Of a DNA stretch of 64,000 bases, positions 8,788 to 17,236 are shown piece by piece. Positions within the stretch are counted from its first letter, which is position 1, and the number at the start of each line of letters is the position of its first letter. Under the pieces are notes generated by a model, which saw only the letters and a program-made list of their open reading frames with translations, was not told the DNA's origin and did not search any database. The stretch spans positions 268,253 through 332,252 of the forward strand of contig NZ_JAHPIV010000002.1 in the NCBI RefSeq assembly GCF_019039105.1, in the 5' to 3' direction. The translations under genes and the position numbers were made by a program. This stretch comes from Desertibacillus haloalkaliphilus. GTDB lineage: Bacteria > Bacillota > Bacilli > Bacillales > KJ1-10-99.

Positions 8788-10356
8788 TTAATTTATGTAA
8801 TTTCTTAATTTTTTAGAAGCCACTGCTTGAAACTGGAGGTGGATCGTACATTTCAATGCTTTTTCGAGATGTTTTTTATACTTAACTGCTTGTTCCTGTT
8901 CAAAATGGATCGTACCGTCTTGATCATAGAAAACATAAATATTAAATTCGTTTTCTTTGTACGTTGTGACGTTGATATCTTTGACGAGATTGCGACGCGT
9001 ACGGTTCAGGCTGTATGCCAGCTTAAGCATGGAACCTAATATTTCAAATTGCTTTAATTGGTTACCTGAGATGAGCGTACGATAGGACTTGGCAAAATGC
9101 TGTAAGTACGATCTAGATTTGAACGAGGAGATAAAGGCAATCGCAAGGCGCTCCTCATGAGATAAGCCGTCAATGGCTGTATGGGTTAAGAGATAAAATG
9201 TATGCTGACTGCTCGCTTCTGGGTTAATGTATTCTCCAATATATAATACACGCGCACTATACTGAAGAAGGCGGATCGGTTCTTCATTTTCTTCTAATCC
9301 TAAATAAGGCTGTAGCTGGTGGTATAATGTTCGAACGATTTTTGAAACTTGTTTAATATGTTCGATGTTTATTTCATAGCTATGAGTAAGTTGGTAAAAA
9401 CTTTCCTCGGCAACATTCGGAAAACGCTCGATGCCAATTTGTTGTAACAGTTCTTCATAAAAAAGACCATCACGAAGCCCTTTATTACTTAGGATAAACG
9501 TTGGTGCACTCGTTTTCTTCATTAATATTGATATCGCTTCTACCGCTGGAATAATAATATCAGCACGGTCTTTCGATAAGCCAGCAATTCTTTGGCGCTC
9601 ACTTAACGTACATGAACTAAGTAATTCAGCCATGTCGCTCATGTTCTCAGGTGAAAGTTGATATTGATGAAGTCCAGCTAACGGATAATTTTCCCGTCGC
9701 TGTTGGATTAATGATAGGTTGCGCGCACTTCCGCCAATGCCGACAACTGGGTAAGCGCAATTGGTTAACCATGGCAATTGAGAAAATTGATCATTTAAAA
9801 AAGTGGTTAGTTGTTGCCGTTCTTCGTCACTCGGTGGGTCATTTTTAAAAAACATTTGCTGAAGTGTGATCGCACCGAACGGAAAGCTATGGTAGTGTAC
9901 TAAGTTTCGGTTAGTAAACAAACTTATTTCAGTGCTACCCCCACCGATATCAATGGAAACTCCATTTTGAATATTCGTGGAGTTGACGATGGCTAAATAA
10001 CCGTAATAGGCTTCTTGATACTCAGAAAGTACAGTAACATTTATGTTGGTCTCGGTATGGATCTGTGTGAGAATTTTTTGTTGGTTGACCGCTTTTCGAA
10101 TCGCAGCGGTAGCAACGGCCTTGACTTGATCGATGCGATGAAACGAGAGAAGGTCATGGAATTTTTTTAATGTATCGATAATAACAGAAATTCCCTCGTT
10201 TGTTATGTTGCCTTCTTGATCAAAATGATTACTTAATCTTGCTACGACTTTTAAATTATGAAGCTCTTTATAATGACCATTTTTGTCAATGGCGTTGATG
10301 ACCAGTCGGATTGAATTTGAGCCCATATCGATAACAGCAAGTTTTCTTGAATTCAT
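8788..10356 (-). CDS. ppx: Exopolyphosphatase/guanosine pentaphosphatase family protein (Ppx/GppA)
   Basis: Degrades polyphosphate to phosphate from chain ends, or hydrolyses pppGpp. The ASKHA-fold phosphate loops are visible: IDMGSNSIRLVI at the N terminus and SIDIGGGSTEISLF near residue 140. The catalytic-region ATAAIRKAVN lies between them. Beyond residue 310 is a second helical half of the HD-like type, giving 522 aa, the length of the long two-part Ppx enzymes. AAGGATG precedes ATG 10356. It is transcribed ahead of ppk and is divergent from the Zn-type ABC operon. Confidence 0.9.
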   Translation of the reverse strand: MNSRKLAVIDMGSNSIRLVINAIDKNGHYKELHNLKVVARLSNHFDQEGNITNEGISVIIDTLKKFHDLLSFHRIDQVKAVATAAIRKAVNQQKILTQIHTETNINVTVLSEYQEAYYGYLAIVNSTNIQNGVSIDIGGGSTEISLFTNRNLVHYHSFPFGAITLQQMFFKNDPPSDEERQQLTTFLNDQFSQLPWLTNCAYPVVGIGGSARNLSLIQQRRENYPLAGLHQYQLSPENMSDMAELLSSCTLSERQRIAGLSKDRADIIIPAVEAISILMKKTSAPTFILSNKGLRDGLFYEELLQQIGIERFPNVAEESFYQLTHSYEINIEHIKQVSKIVRTLYHQLQPYLGLEENEEPIRLLQYSARVLYIGEYINPEASSQHTFYLLTHTAIDGLSHEERLAIAFISSFKSRSYLQHFAKSYRTLISGNQLKQFEILGSMLKLAYSLNRTRRNLVKDINVTTYKENEFNIYVFYDQDGTIHFEQEQAVKYKKHLEKALKCTIHLQFQAVASKKLRNYIN

Positions 10357-10472
10357 TCACGGTCACATCCTTAATCGGAAAAAATTGTTACTATTGCAAT
10401 TATAGTATGGAATTGAACGTTTTACTATTATCGTATACAATTTATAAATTGCCATAAAAAAATAAGTCTAAC

Positions 10473-10504
10473 AAATCGTAATCATTCCTAAATCATGATA
10501 TAAT
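10473..10504 (+). promoter_or_regulatory. Putative Zur operator overlapping the promoter of the Zn-type ABC operon
   Basis: AAATCGTAAT followed by C and ATT (10473-10486) matches the left half and centre of the Bacillus Zur box (AAATCGTAATnATTACGATTT, from general knowledge). The right half is degraded (CCTAAAT). A TATAAT -10 lies at 10499-10504 with a poor -35 inside the box. Since zur is the last gene of this cluster, autoregulation by zinc is likely but inferred. Confidence 0.5.
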
Positions 10505-10565
10505 ACATTACATGTAAAATTGATGAACCTTAAGTTACTAGCGAAGCACGGAGGTTAAAAATTGA

Positions 10566-11330
10566 ATGAATAAGAATCAAGTCATCGTTGATATTAGAGG
10601 GCTATCGTTCCGCTACGGTTCAAGAAATGTGCTCGAGGACATTTCTATGCAAATTGAGCATGGATCATTCTTAGGGTTAGTAGGACCGAATGGCTCAGGT
10701 AAATCGACGTTAATCAAATGTTTGCTAGGCTTGTTAAAGCCGCAAGAGGGTGAGATATACTTATTTAATAAAAAAGTTGATAAGTTCAAAGACTGGGATA
10801 AAATTGGTTTTGTATCACAAAAGGCGAATAGTTTTAACACGGGGTTTCCAGCGACAGTTTTTGAAGTGGTGTCTTTGGGACTATTTGGTAAGATTGGCAT
10901 GTTTCGATTTTTACGCAGGCACCATAAAATGAAAGTTTACGATGTCATTGAAAGTGTTGGAATGAGCGACTATATTCATCAAAATATAGGCGAACTTTCT
11001 GGAGGCCAACAGCAACGGGTATTTATTGCTCGAGCGTTAGTGAGTGATCCTGAATTACTTATTTTAGACGAGCCGACAGTTGGTGTCGATGCCAAATCCG
11101 TGCATAACTTTTATCAGATGCTCAGCCATTTAAACCAAAAAAAGGGATTGACATTGCTACTAGTTACGCACGACATTGGGGCAATGACTGATCACGTTAC
11201 AGATGTTGCGTGTTTAAATAAACACCTACATTTCCATGGGAATTCACAAGAGTTTGAAAATAACCAAGATCTCTCAGCCTTTTATGGGCATGATGTTCAC
11301 CTACTTACCCATAATCATGAACATCATTAG
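10566..11330 (+). CDS. Zinc-type ABC transporter ATPase (ZnuC/AdcC-like) with His-rich tail
   Basis: The ATPase of a zinc importer. Walker A GPNGSGKST, signature LSGGQQQR, Walker B LLILDEP and the H-loop VTHDIG are present. The C-terminal tail ends HDVHLLTHNHEHH, six histidines in thirteen residues, which could bind zinc at the cytoplasmic face. GGAGG lies 11 nt before ATG 10566. Two permease genes and the zinc regulator zur follow in the same direction, which is the main argument for zinc. No binding protein gene is present in the operon. Confidence 0.85.
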   Translation: MNKNQVIVDIRGLSFRYGSRNVLEDISMQIEHGSFLGLVGPNGSGKSTLIKCLLGLLKPQEGEIYLFNKKVDKFKDWDKIGFVSQKANSFNTGFPATVFEVVSLGLFGKIGMFRFLRRHHKMKVYDVIESVGMSDYIHQNIGELSGGQQQRVFIARALVSDPELLILDEPTVGVDAKSVHNFYQMLSHLNQKKGLTLLLVTHDIGAMTDHVTDVACLNKHLHFHGNSQEFENNQDLSAFYGHDVHLLTHNHEHH

Positions 11331-11345
11331 CAGGAGGCAAAAATC

Positions 11346-12221
11346 ATGCTAGACGTTTTTTTTCGTTATGAGTTTCTGCAAAATGCACTATTCATCGGAA
11401 TAATGATTGGCTTTTTATCACCGATATTAGGTGTTTTTCTCGTCGTGCGTAGACTTTCATTAATTGCAGATGCGCTGTCACATATTACCTTATCGGGAAT
11501 CGCGGCTAGTCTGCTGTTGGGTAACTATGTTGCATTTTTCCAAGGCTTAAATCCATTATATATGGGAGCGACCTTTTCGGTTACGGGCTCGTTATTGATT
11601 GAACGCTTGCGAACAGTCTATAAATATTACCAAGAATTAGCGATTCCAATTATTTTGTCAGGTGGCATCGGTCTTGGTGTTGTCTTTTTGTCATTAGCTG
11701 ATGGGTTTAATACTGATTTATTTAATTATTTATTTGGCAGTATTATTGCTGTAAGCCGATCAGATTTCTGGACCATCCTCGTCATTACCATCGTTGTAAC
11801 GATTTTGTTAGTGCTATTTTATAAAGAATTATTCTTTTTATCATTTGATGAAGAGCAAGCGGTTGTTGCAGGTATAAATCGTAAGCTATTGCATTTTATT
11901 TTCATCGTTATGGTTGCTTTAGTGATTGCTGCTTCGATGCGTGTCGTTGGGATTTTACTTGTTTCTGCATTAATGACGTTACCTGTAGCTGCAAGTATGA
12001 GGATAGCAAAAGGCTTCAAACAAATGTTTCTTTATTCGGTTATTTTCGGGGAAATTGCTGTTATAGGCGGACTGATTGCATCATTCCATTTAGACATTGC
12101 TCCTGGTGGAACGATCGTTCTCATCGCTGTTTTCATCCTCATTGCGGTGATTTTACTGAAGAAAGTAAGTCATTCTGTAACAGTGAAAGGACAAACGGCA
12201 AAAAAATCATCTATCAGTTAA
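11346..12221 (+). CDS. Zinc-type ABC transporter permease, first copy (ABC-3 family)
   Basis: An integral membrane permease of 291 aa with about 8-9 hydrophobic segments. The ABC-3 landmark GVFLVVRRLSLIADALSHIT lies near residue 30, and the region FLSFDEEQAVVAGIN is the likely ATPase-contact part. It starts 15 nt after the ATPase stop, with GCAGGAGG in front. It is clearly related along its whole length to the next gene, suggesting tandem duplication. The two may form a heterodimer instead of the usual homodimer. Confidence 0.85.
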   Translation: MLDVFFRYEFLQNALFIGIMIGFLSPILGVFLVVRRLSLIADALSHITLSGIAASLLLGNYVAFFQGLNPLYMGATFSVTGSLLIERLRTVYKYYQELAIPIILSGGIGLGVVFLSLADGFNTDLFNYLFGSIIAVSRSDFWTILVITIVVTILLVLFYKELFFLSFDEEQAVVAGINRKLLHFIFIVMVALVIAASMRVVGILLVSALMTLPVAASMRIAKGFKQMFLYSVIFGEIAVIGGLIASFHLDIAPGGTIVLIAVFILIAVILLKKVSHSVTVKGQTAKKSSIS

Positions 12222-12248
12222 GAAAGGATCATCTGCTGAGGTGATCAT

Positions 12249-12278
12249 TTGTCAATCCCACCTCTTCTCGTGTAAAAT
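12249..12278 (+). promoter_or_regulatory. Possible internal promoter before the second permease
   Basis: TTGTCA (12249-12254), 18 nt, then TAAAAT (12273-12278). A small GATCATC/GGTGATC stem lies just upstream in the gap between the two permease genes. Weak evidence. Confidence 0.3.
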
Positions 12279-12306
12279 AGCAGAGGATTTAGATGGGAGA
12301 ATTTAT

Positions 12307-13134
12307 ATGGAATTATTGAGTCAATTGACCTTTTTAGAAAGAGGAATCATAGCAGCTGTTATTATTGGATTGATTTGCCCGATGGTCGGAGCTTTTTTAC
12401 TCGTTCGGCGCATATCAATCGTTTCTGAATCGTTATCTCACATTACACTAACGGGATTATCTGCTGGGATTTTATTAGGACAAACGATTACTTATTTACA
12501 TGTTATTAATCCACTATATTTTGGATTAGTGTTTTCGTTGGCCGGATCACTCCTAATTGAAAAGTTAAGGCAGATTTACAAACATTTTGAAGAGTTGGCT
12601 GTACCCATTATTTTATCAACAGGAGTGGGGTTAAGTGCCATATTTATTAGCCTTTCAGAGGGTGGCTATAATGAGTGGTATGCATATTTGTTTGGAAGTA
12701 TCGTATCGGTGACTCTTGAAGACCTCTATTTCATTATTGTTACTGCACTAATCGTCGTTATTATTCTTGCAGTTTTTTATAAAGAGTTTGTTTCGATTTC
12801 TTTTGACCAAGAATATGCAAAAATTTCTGGGATCTCGATAAAAAAGTTAAATTTTATCTTTTCTTTATTAATTGCACTCGTTATAACGATCTCCATGAAA
12901 GTTGTCGGTATTTTATTAGTTGGAGCGATGGTTGTCCTTCCAACAGCAACGAGTATCCAAATGGCAAAAAGCTTTAAACAAGTGATCGGTTTTGGTGTCT
13001 TGTTTGCACAAGCAGCGATGTTAATAGGGATTTACTTATCGTACCAGCTTGATATCGCAACAGGTGGTGTGATTGTTTTAGTAGCGATTGCTTTATTAAT
13101 CATTGTTTCAGGTGTGAAATCGCTTATTCGTTAA
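12307..13134 (+). CDS. Zinc-type ABC transporter permease, second copy (ABC-3 family)
   Basis: A second ABC-3 permease of 275 aa. I chose ATG 12307, preceded by GGGAGA at good spacing; an upstream extension of 22 codons is polar, unlike the family, and holds a possible promoter. It shares with the first permease the pattern FLLVRRISIVSESLSHIT, the segment INPLYFGLVFSLAGSLLIEK, and the C-terminal LDIATGGVIVLVA. The ADALSH of copy one is SESLSH here, so the copies have diverged at the conserved cytoplasmic loop. It ends 13 nt before zur. Confidence 0.85.
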   Translation: MELLSQLTFLERGIIAAVIIGLICPMVGAFLLVRRISIVSESLSHITLTGLSAGILLGQTITYLHVINPLYFGLVFSLAGSLLIEKLRQIYKHFEELAVPIILSTGVGLSAIFISLSEGGYNEWYAYLFGSIVSVTLEDLYFIIVTALIVVIILAVFYKEFVSISFDQEYAKISGISIKKLNFIFSLLIALVITISMKVVGILLVGAMVVLPTATSIQMAKSFKQVIGFGVLFAQAAMLIGIYLSYQLDIATGGVIVLVAIALLIIVSGVKSLIR

Positions 13135-13147
13135 GGGGGTTGGGGTA

Positions 13148-13558
13148 GTGAATGTTGAAGAGGCTATTGAATTATTAAAGGAAAAGGGTTATAAGCATAC
13201 AGGGAAACGAGAAGAAATGCTCCGACTGTTCTCCGATGAAAAGCGGTATTTATCAGCAAAGGATGTCCTTGAAAGCATGCAAGTGGAATACCCGGGGTTA
13301 AGTTTTGATACGATTTACCGTAATTTATCCTTGTTTGCTGATTTAGAAATATTAGAAATGACCGAGCTTGAAGGGGAGAAACGTTTTCGTTTTAGCTGTG
13401 CAACTTCTTCTCATCATCACCATCTTATTTGTCTAGATTGTGGGAAGACAAAAGAATTAAAGCAATGTCCTATGGATAAATTGAATGTAAACATGAGTGA
13501 TTTTGAAGTTATCGGTCATAAATTTGAAGTTTATGGTTATTGTGATGGTTGCAAATAA
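13148..13558 (+). CDS. zur: Fur-family zinc uptake regulator Zur
   Basis: A zinc-sensing repressor of zinc uptake genes. The winged-helix N-terminal half contains LSFDTIYRNLSLFADLEIL, the Fur-family DNA-recognition region. The metal-binding half has SSHHHHLICLDCGKTKEL, the second Cys in KQCP, and a C-terminal CDGCK, giving the two pairs of cysteines of the structural zinc site. The start is GTG 13148 with AAGGGGG 8 nt upstream. At 136 aa it is slightly shorter than B. subtilis Zur (yqfV) and sits in the same map position ahead of yqfW. Confidence 0.92.
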   Translation: MNVEEAIELLKEKGYKHTGKREEMLRLFSDEKRYLSAKDVLESMQVEYPGLSFDTIYRNLSLFADLEILEMTELEGEKRFRFSCATSSHHHHLICLDCGKTKELKQCPMDKLNVNMSDFEVIGHKFEVYGYCDGCK

Positions 13559-13597
13559 AAGCATGAAGTCTTTGTAAAAGGCTTCATGCTTTTTTTA
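13559..13597 (+). terminator. Terminator after zur
   Basis: AAGCATGAAG (13559-13568) pairs perfectly with CTTCATGCTT (13582-13591), followed by a run of T. Confidence 0.92.
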
Positions 13598-13645
13598 TTT
13601 TTTCAAATACTAAAATTTGAAGTGCCGAAATGGAGGTGAGTTGGG

Positions 13646-13801
13646 GTGAAAAACAAAAAGCATATAGAGCATGATGAGCCAACAATAGCTACAGGTATTG
13701 ATGACGATGAAGAATTGAGCCAAAAGGCAACGGAAGAAGACGTGAAAAAAGGAGAGTCTACAACGGTTGTACGTTTATCTTGGGATGAAGATGAAAGGTA
13801 A
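13646..13801 (+). CDS. Small acidic protein of unknown function (51 aa)
   Basis: GTG 13646 is preceded by GGAGGTGAG and opens a 51-codon frame ending at TAA 13799-13801. The product starts MKNKKHIEHDEPTIATG and ends RLSWDEDER; it is highly acidic with no membrane segment or cysteine. The strong ribosome binding site and the Glu/Asp-rich composition typical of small Bacillus proteins support it. No family was recognised. It lies between zur and the DUF1540 gene. Confidence 0.5.
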   Translation: MKNKKHIEHDEPTIATGIDDDEELSQKATEEDVKKGESTTVVRLSWDEDER

Positions 13802-13890
13802 GAAGTGTTTTTCTTACTCGGTTTCCGATTGTTTACATGAGTTTGTTCCAAGCGGGTTGAACAACCTATAAGCAAGGAGGGGGATATAAA

Positions 13891-14115
13891 ATGACTACAC
13901 CAATTGTAAAATGTAATGTTTCAAACTGTACATTTTGGGGAGAAGGAAATAACTGTCAAGCTGATTCGATTCTTGTAGAAGTAGATCGTCATGCCAACAA
14001 TGATTATAACGTTGAGGCAAGTGGCGAGCTTCTAGGTGATGCGGATCATAAGGATGAGGCTGGGAATGTTGCGGCCACTTGCTGTCATACGTTTAAACCT
14101 AAAAACGACAAATAA
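13891..14115 (+). CDS. DUF1540 small cysteine-containing protein
   Basis: A 74-residue protein with the DUF1540 cysteine pattern: VKCNVSNCTFWG, then a Cys in NNCQAD and a CC pair in TCCHTF, likely a small metal-binding unit. An AAGGAGGGGG ribosome binding site precedes ATG 13891. The family is common in spore formers; its function is not established. A terminator follows directly, so it is a short transcription unit. Confidence 0.85.
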   Translation: MTTPIVKCNVSNCTFWGEGNNCQADSILVEVDRHANNDYNVEASGELLGDADHKDEAGNVAATCCHTFKPKNDK

Positions 14116-14119
14116 GTAT

Positions 14120-14152
14120 AAAAGGAGGCACCACGCGTGTCTCCTTTTTATT
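14120..14152 (+). terminator. Terminator after the DUF1540 gene
   Basis: AAAAGGAG (14120-14127) pairs with CTCCTTTT (14141-14148), with extra GCAC/GTGT pairing inside and a T tail. Confidence 0.85.
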
Positions 14153-14227
14153 ACATTAGCGTCCCTTTTGGCTATTCATGTTCGCTCGCTTAAAGGTAAT
14201 CAGAACTGCGGTCAAAGCGATGGAATC

Positions 14228-14797
14228 TTATTTTTGTATCCATTTGTTGACCCAGTCATTAGCTTCCTTCCAGTCATAGACTCGGATGACATTTTCAGGG
14301 GTAGGCTTACGATTGTATGGTGTATCAAGTAAAATGACAGGAATCTGACATTCTTCGGCTATGTCACAAGCATTATCATGCTTATCTTCAAAAAAGATAT
14401 CAACTTGGTGTTCCTTAATGGCATCGATCTTATCATGTTGTCCAATAAGCTCAATGTGTCCGTATGGGATGGAGTTCTTTTCAAACCATTGCTGGGTAAC
14501 TTCTAATAAATGGTCTCCACGTGCACTAATGTATACCAATTCATGTTGGTCGTTGGTTGCCCATTGTCTAATTACATCTTTAGAAAAAGAGGCGAGGTCA
14601 GCGTTCATATAGATGATTTGTTCATGCTCTTTCATCCAATCCCAAAACGTTTCAGATGAGACCCCAAGTAATTGAGTTAAATCATATTCGGTAATGTCAT
14701 CTAATGTAATATTCTTTTTAAAATGTTTGTTTAAATAAGGAATGAACGTTCCTGGATGAGTAACAGTTCCATCAATATCAAGTCCAAATTTCTTCAT
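14228..14797 (-). CDS. yqfW: Putative HAD-type nucleotidase YqfW
   Basis: A HAD-superfamily phosphatase of the 5'(3')-deoxyribonucleotidase type. Motif I is FGLDIDGTVT at the very N terminus (catalytic Asp8 and Asp10 by position), the Ser of motif II is in YISARGDH, and motif IV acidic residues are in DIFFEDKHDNA. At 189 aa it has the usual compact size. GAGGTGATCAC precedes ATG 14797. Its position beside zur and opposite yqfX matches B. subtilis. The substrate is unknown. Confidence 0.85.
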   Translation of the reverse strand: MKKFGLDIDGTVTHPGTFIPYLNKHFKKNITLDDITEYDLTQLLGVSSETFWDWMKEHEQIIYMNADLASFSKDVIRQWATNDQHELVYISARGDHLLEVTQQWFEKNSIPYGHIELIGQHDKIDAIKEHQVDIFFEDKHDNACDIAEECQIPVILLDTPYNRKPTPENVIRVYDWKEANDWVNKWIQK

Positions 14798-14954
14798 GTG
14801 ATCACCTCATGATTGTTTTTATCAACATCATAACACATTTTATATCCTACTCGTGCTTAAACGCTCCCTATACTTGCAAACATTTACACCTATAATGTGG
14901 TTTGATCTACTCATACTAAGACTGCACCTCAAAAACAGAAAGTGAGGGATTGAA

Positions 14955-15341
14955 ATGGCTGATAATCGTTTTGAAAACGATGAAAGGTCTCTTGAATTAG
15001 AAAGGGAAGAGAGAGACCTTAATGAAGAAAGAGACTTTACTGAGGAGACGGCAGCAGAGGTTACTCCAACAGGCCCGATCGGTGTCGTTGGTGATCGTGA
15101 AGAACGAGAGGAAACAGAAGCTGCCAATGTTGATGATGAAACAGCTGGCAGAGGGGTAGGAACATTTGCGATTGTTCTTTCCATCCTTTCGTTATTCTTT
15201 TTACCAGTACTCTTAGGTGCTGCAGGTATTGTCGTTGGGTTTATTTCAAGACGTAATGGTGCATCAGCTCTAGGTAATTGGGCAATCGGTATTGGTGCAG
15301 TCTCCATTATTATGACTGTGTTTTTCTCCCCATTTTTCTAG
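14955..15341 (+). CDS. yqfX: YqfX-like membrane protein with acidic N-terminal tail
   Basis: A 128-aa protein in two parts. Residues 1-70 are an Arg/Glu/Asp-rich, probably disordered cytoplasmic segment (LELEREERDLNEERDF). Residues 72-128 hold two transmembrane helices joined by GFISRRNGASALGNWA, the DUF4190-like pattern. TGAGGGA precedes ATG 14955. It lies between yqfW and ispG as in B. subtilis. Function unknown. Confidence 0.75.
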   Translation: MADNRFENDERSLELEREERDLNEERDFTEETAAEVTPTGPIGVVGDREEREETEAANVDDETAGRGVGTFAIVLSILSLFFLPVLLGAAGIVVGFISRRNGASALGNWAIGIGAVSIIMTVFFSPFF

Positions 15342-15353
15342 ATAAGTATAAAC

Positions 15354-15386
15354 AAAGAAGCAGACTTCAATGTCTGCTTCTTTTTA
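15354..15386. terminator. Bidirectional terminator between yqfX and ispG
   Basis: A 12-bp perfect stem, AAAGAAGCAGAC with GTCTGCTTCTTT, has a 6-nt loop and T/A flanks that suit both convergent genes. Confidence 0.95.
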
Positions 15387-15392
15387 TACATA

Positions 15393-16490
15393 TTATTTAT
15401 TGAGGGCTTGCTTTTCGTGATATTCAGCGGCGATTTTATCGACTTCTTTCTTCAATTCATCAACCATCGTCTCTTCAGGTACTTTCCGTACGATTTCTCC
15501 GTGGCGGAATAATAAACCTTCACCACGGGCACCAGCAATACCGATGTCAGCTTCACGTGCTTCGCCAGGTCCGTTAACGGCACAACCAAGAACGGCCACT
15601 TTAATGGGTGCTTTTATGGTTGAGATATAGTTTTCGATGTCATTAGCGATACTAATTAAGTCAATTTCAATTCGTCCGCATGTTGGGCAAGAAATTAATG
15701 TTGCCGCATTTGAAGCAAGGCCAAATGATTTTAATAATTCGCGAGCAACCTTTATTTCTTCAACTGGATCAGCACTTAACGAGATGCGTACGGTATTCCC
15801 GATCCCCATGTTAAGGATGGCACCGAGCCCCGCAGCGCTTTTGATTGTACCGGCAAACAATGTGCCTGATTCTGTAATACCTAAATGGAGAGGATAGTCA
15901 AAGGCTTTGGCTGCTTTTTCGTATGCTTCAATGGCTAAGTTTACATCAGAGGCTTTCATTGAGACGATAATGTCATGAAAGTCTAGATCCTCTAAAATTT
16001 TGATGTGGTGTAAGGCGCTTTCCACCATTCCGTCTGCTGTTGGATATCCATATTTTTCAAGGATCTTCTTTTCTAGAGAGCCTGCATTTACACCGATTCG
16101 AATCGGTATTCCTTTTTCTTTAGCAGCTTTTACAACAGCTTCAACTTTTTCACGTTTTCCGATGTTACCAGGATTGATGCGGATTTTATCAGCTCCACCT
16201 TCAATCGCTTTTAAAGCTAATTTATAATCAAAATGAATATCAACAACTAATGGAATTGAAATTTGCGATTTAATGGATGCAATCGCTTCAGCTGCTTTCA
16301 TATCTGGACATGCTACACGGACGATTTGACAACCAGCTTCTTCTAATCTGTGGATTTCAGCTACGGTTGCCTCGACATCATGTGTTTTTGTAGTTGTCAT
16401 ACTTTGGACAACAACTTCATTGTTACCACCAATTGTTAAATTCCCAACTTTTACAGGTCTTGTATTTGTACGATGAGTCACTTGGGTCAC
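15393..16490 (-). CDS. ispG: 4-hydroxy-3-methylbut-2-enyl diphosphate synthase IspG (GcpE)
   Basis: The penultimate enzyme of the MEP isoprenoid pathway: reductive conversion of MEcPP to HMBPP by a [4Fe-4S] enzyme. The N terminus ([33 protein letters not shown]) is diagnostic. The cluster ligands are the two Cys of [11 protein letters not shown] and the Cys of [12 protein letters not shown], where the conserved Glu also lies. The start is GTG 16490, which gives the family N terminus; AAAGGGG lies about 12 nt upstream. It is 365 aa, full length, and shares a terminator with yqfX. Confidence 0.95.
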   Translation of the reverse strand: MTQVTHRTNTRPVKVGNLTIGGNNEVVVQSMTTTKTHDVEATVAEIHRLEEAGCQIVRVACPDMKAAEAIASIKSQISIPLVVDIHFDYKLALKAIEGGADKIRINPGNIGKREKVEAVVKAAKEKGIPIRIGVNAGSLEKKILEKYGYPTADGMVESALHHIKILEDLDFHDIIVSMKASDVNLAIEAYEKAAKAFDYPLHLGITESGTLFAGTIKSAAGLGAILNMGIGNTVRISLSADPVEEIKVARELLKSFGLASNAATLISCPTCGRIEIDLISIANDIENYISTIKAPIKVAVLGCAVNGPGEAREADIGIAGARGEGLLFRHGEIVRKVPEETMVDELKKEVDKIAAEYHEKQALNK

Positions 16491-16691
16491 TTTTTATCTC
16501 GCCCCTTTATATCATTAGATCTATTTATTTCTTTTAGAGGATGTTCAAAAAGCGGTTCTTTTTGTCCTCCTTTTTTAACACGCACTTTCAGATAAAACTG
16601 TACGACAGTGCTTACCATTTTAAACAGACGATTTCATTTTATCAATGAATTGAATTGTTTGGCAACTAAATTTTCCTGACTGGATGTGAAC

Positions 16692-17051
16692 TTATGGCTG
16701 GTAAATAGGGAAAAGATAGGTTTCTCCAACTTGTATTTCATCTGGATTGATGCCTGGATTTAACTCTTTAAAGTCATAAATGATCTCTTGGATAGAAGGA
16801 GCGATTGGACCTTCATGCAAATGTTCAACAATTGATAGAACGGTGTATCCAGGTTCAACGATCACTTCTTGACTAGGGATTGCGAGTGATGGATATGGGG
16901 TGTCTCTATCTTCGGAGTCGGTTACAGGTTCTGGCGCTTCAGCTTCCACATTTGACTTGTTTGGTGTTCCGGGTAAAGTTCCAGTTGTTAGATCATAATA
17001 AGAACTATAAAGAACGATAAATACAGCGATCCCGACGAGCAAACGTTTCAT
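16692..17051 (-). CDS. yqfZ: LysM-domain protein YqfZ-like
   Basis: A 119-aa envelope protein. MKRLLVGIAVFIVLYSSYY is a signal anchor, followed by an acidic Pro/Glu-rich linker. The C-terminal LysM-like module is about residues 65-119 (VEPGYTVLSIVEHLHEG ... NPDEIQVGETYLFP), predicted to bind peptidoglycan. AAAGGAGGACAAGCC precedes ATG 17051; an upstream ATG would add nine residues that include the ribosome binding site. Position after ispG matches B. subtilis yqfZ. Confidence 0.8.
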   Translation of the reverse strand: MKRLLVGIAVFIVLYSSYYDLTTGTLPGTPNKSNVEAEAPEPVTDSEDRDTPYPSLAIPSQEVIVEPGYTVLSIVEHLHEGPIAPSIQEIIYDFKELNPGINPDEIQVGETYLFPIYQP

Positions 17052-17236
17052 GGCTTGTCCTCCTTTTATCAAATACAAACGTAATTATTAGTAATAATTG
17101 GTAAAGGAATCGTTATATTCATTATATGCTTAACCTGTGGTTTTCATGACAACTAATTTGAGGAGAAACCGTTATTGCATCCAGAAGTTATAAATACAAG
17201 TACGAATGACTAAACTATTAGGAAGGGGACTTTGTA

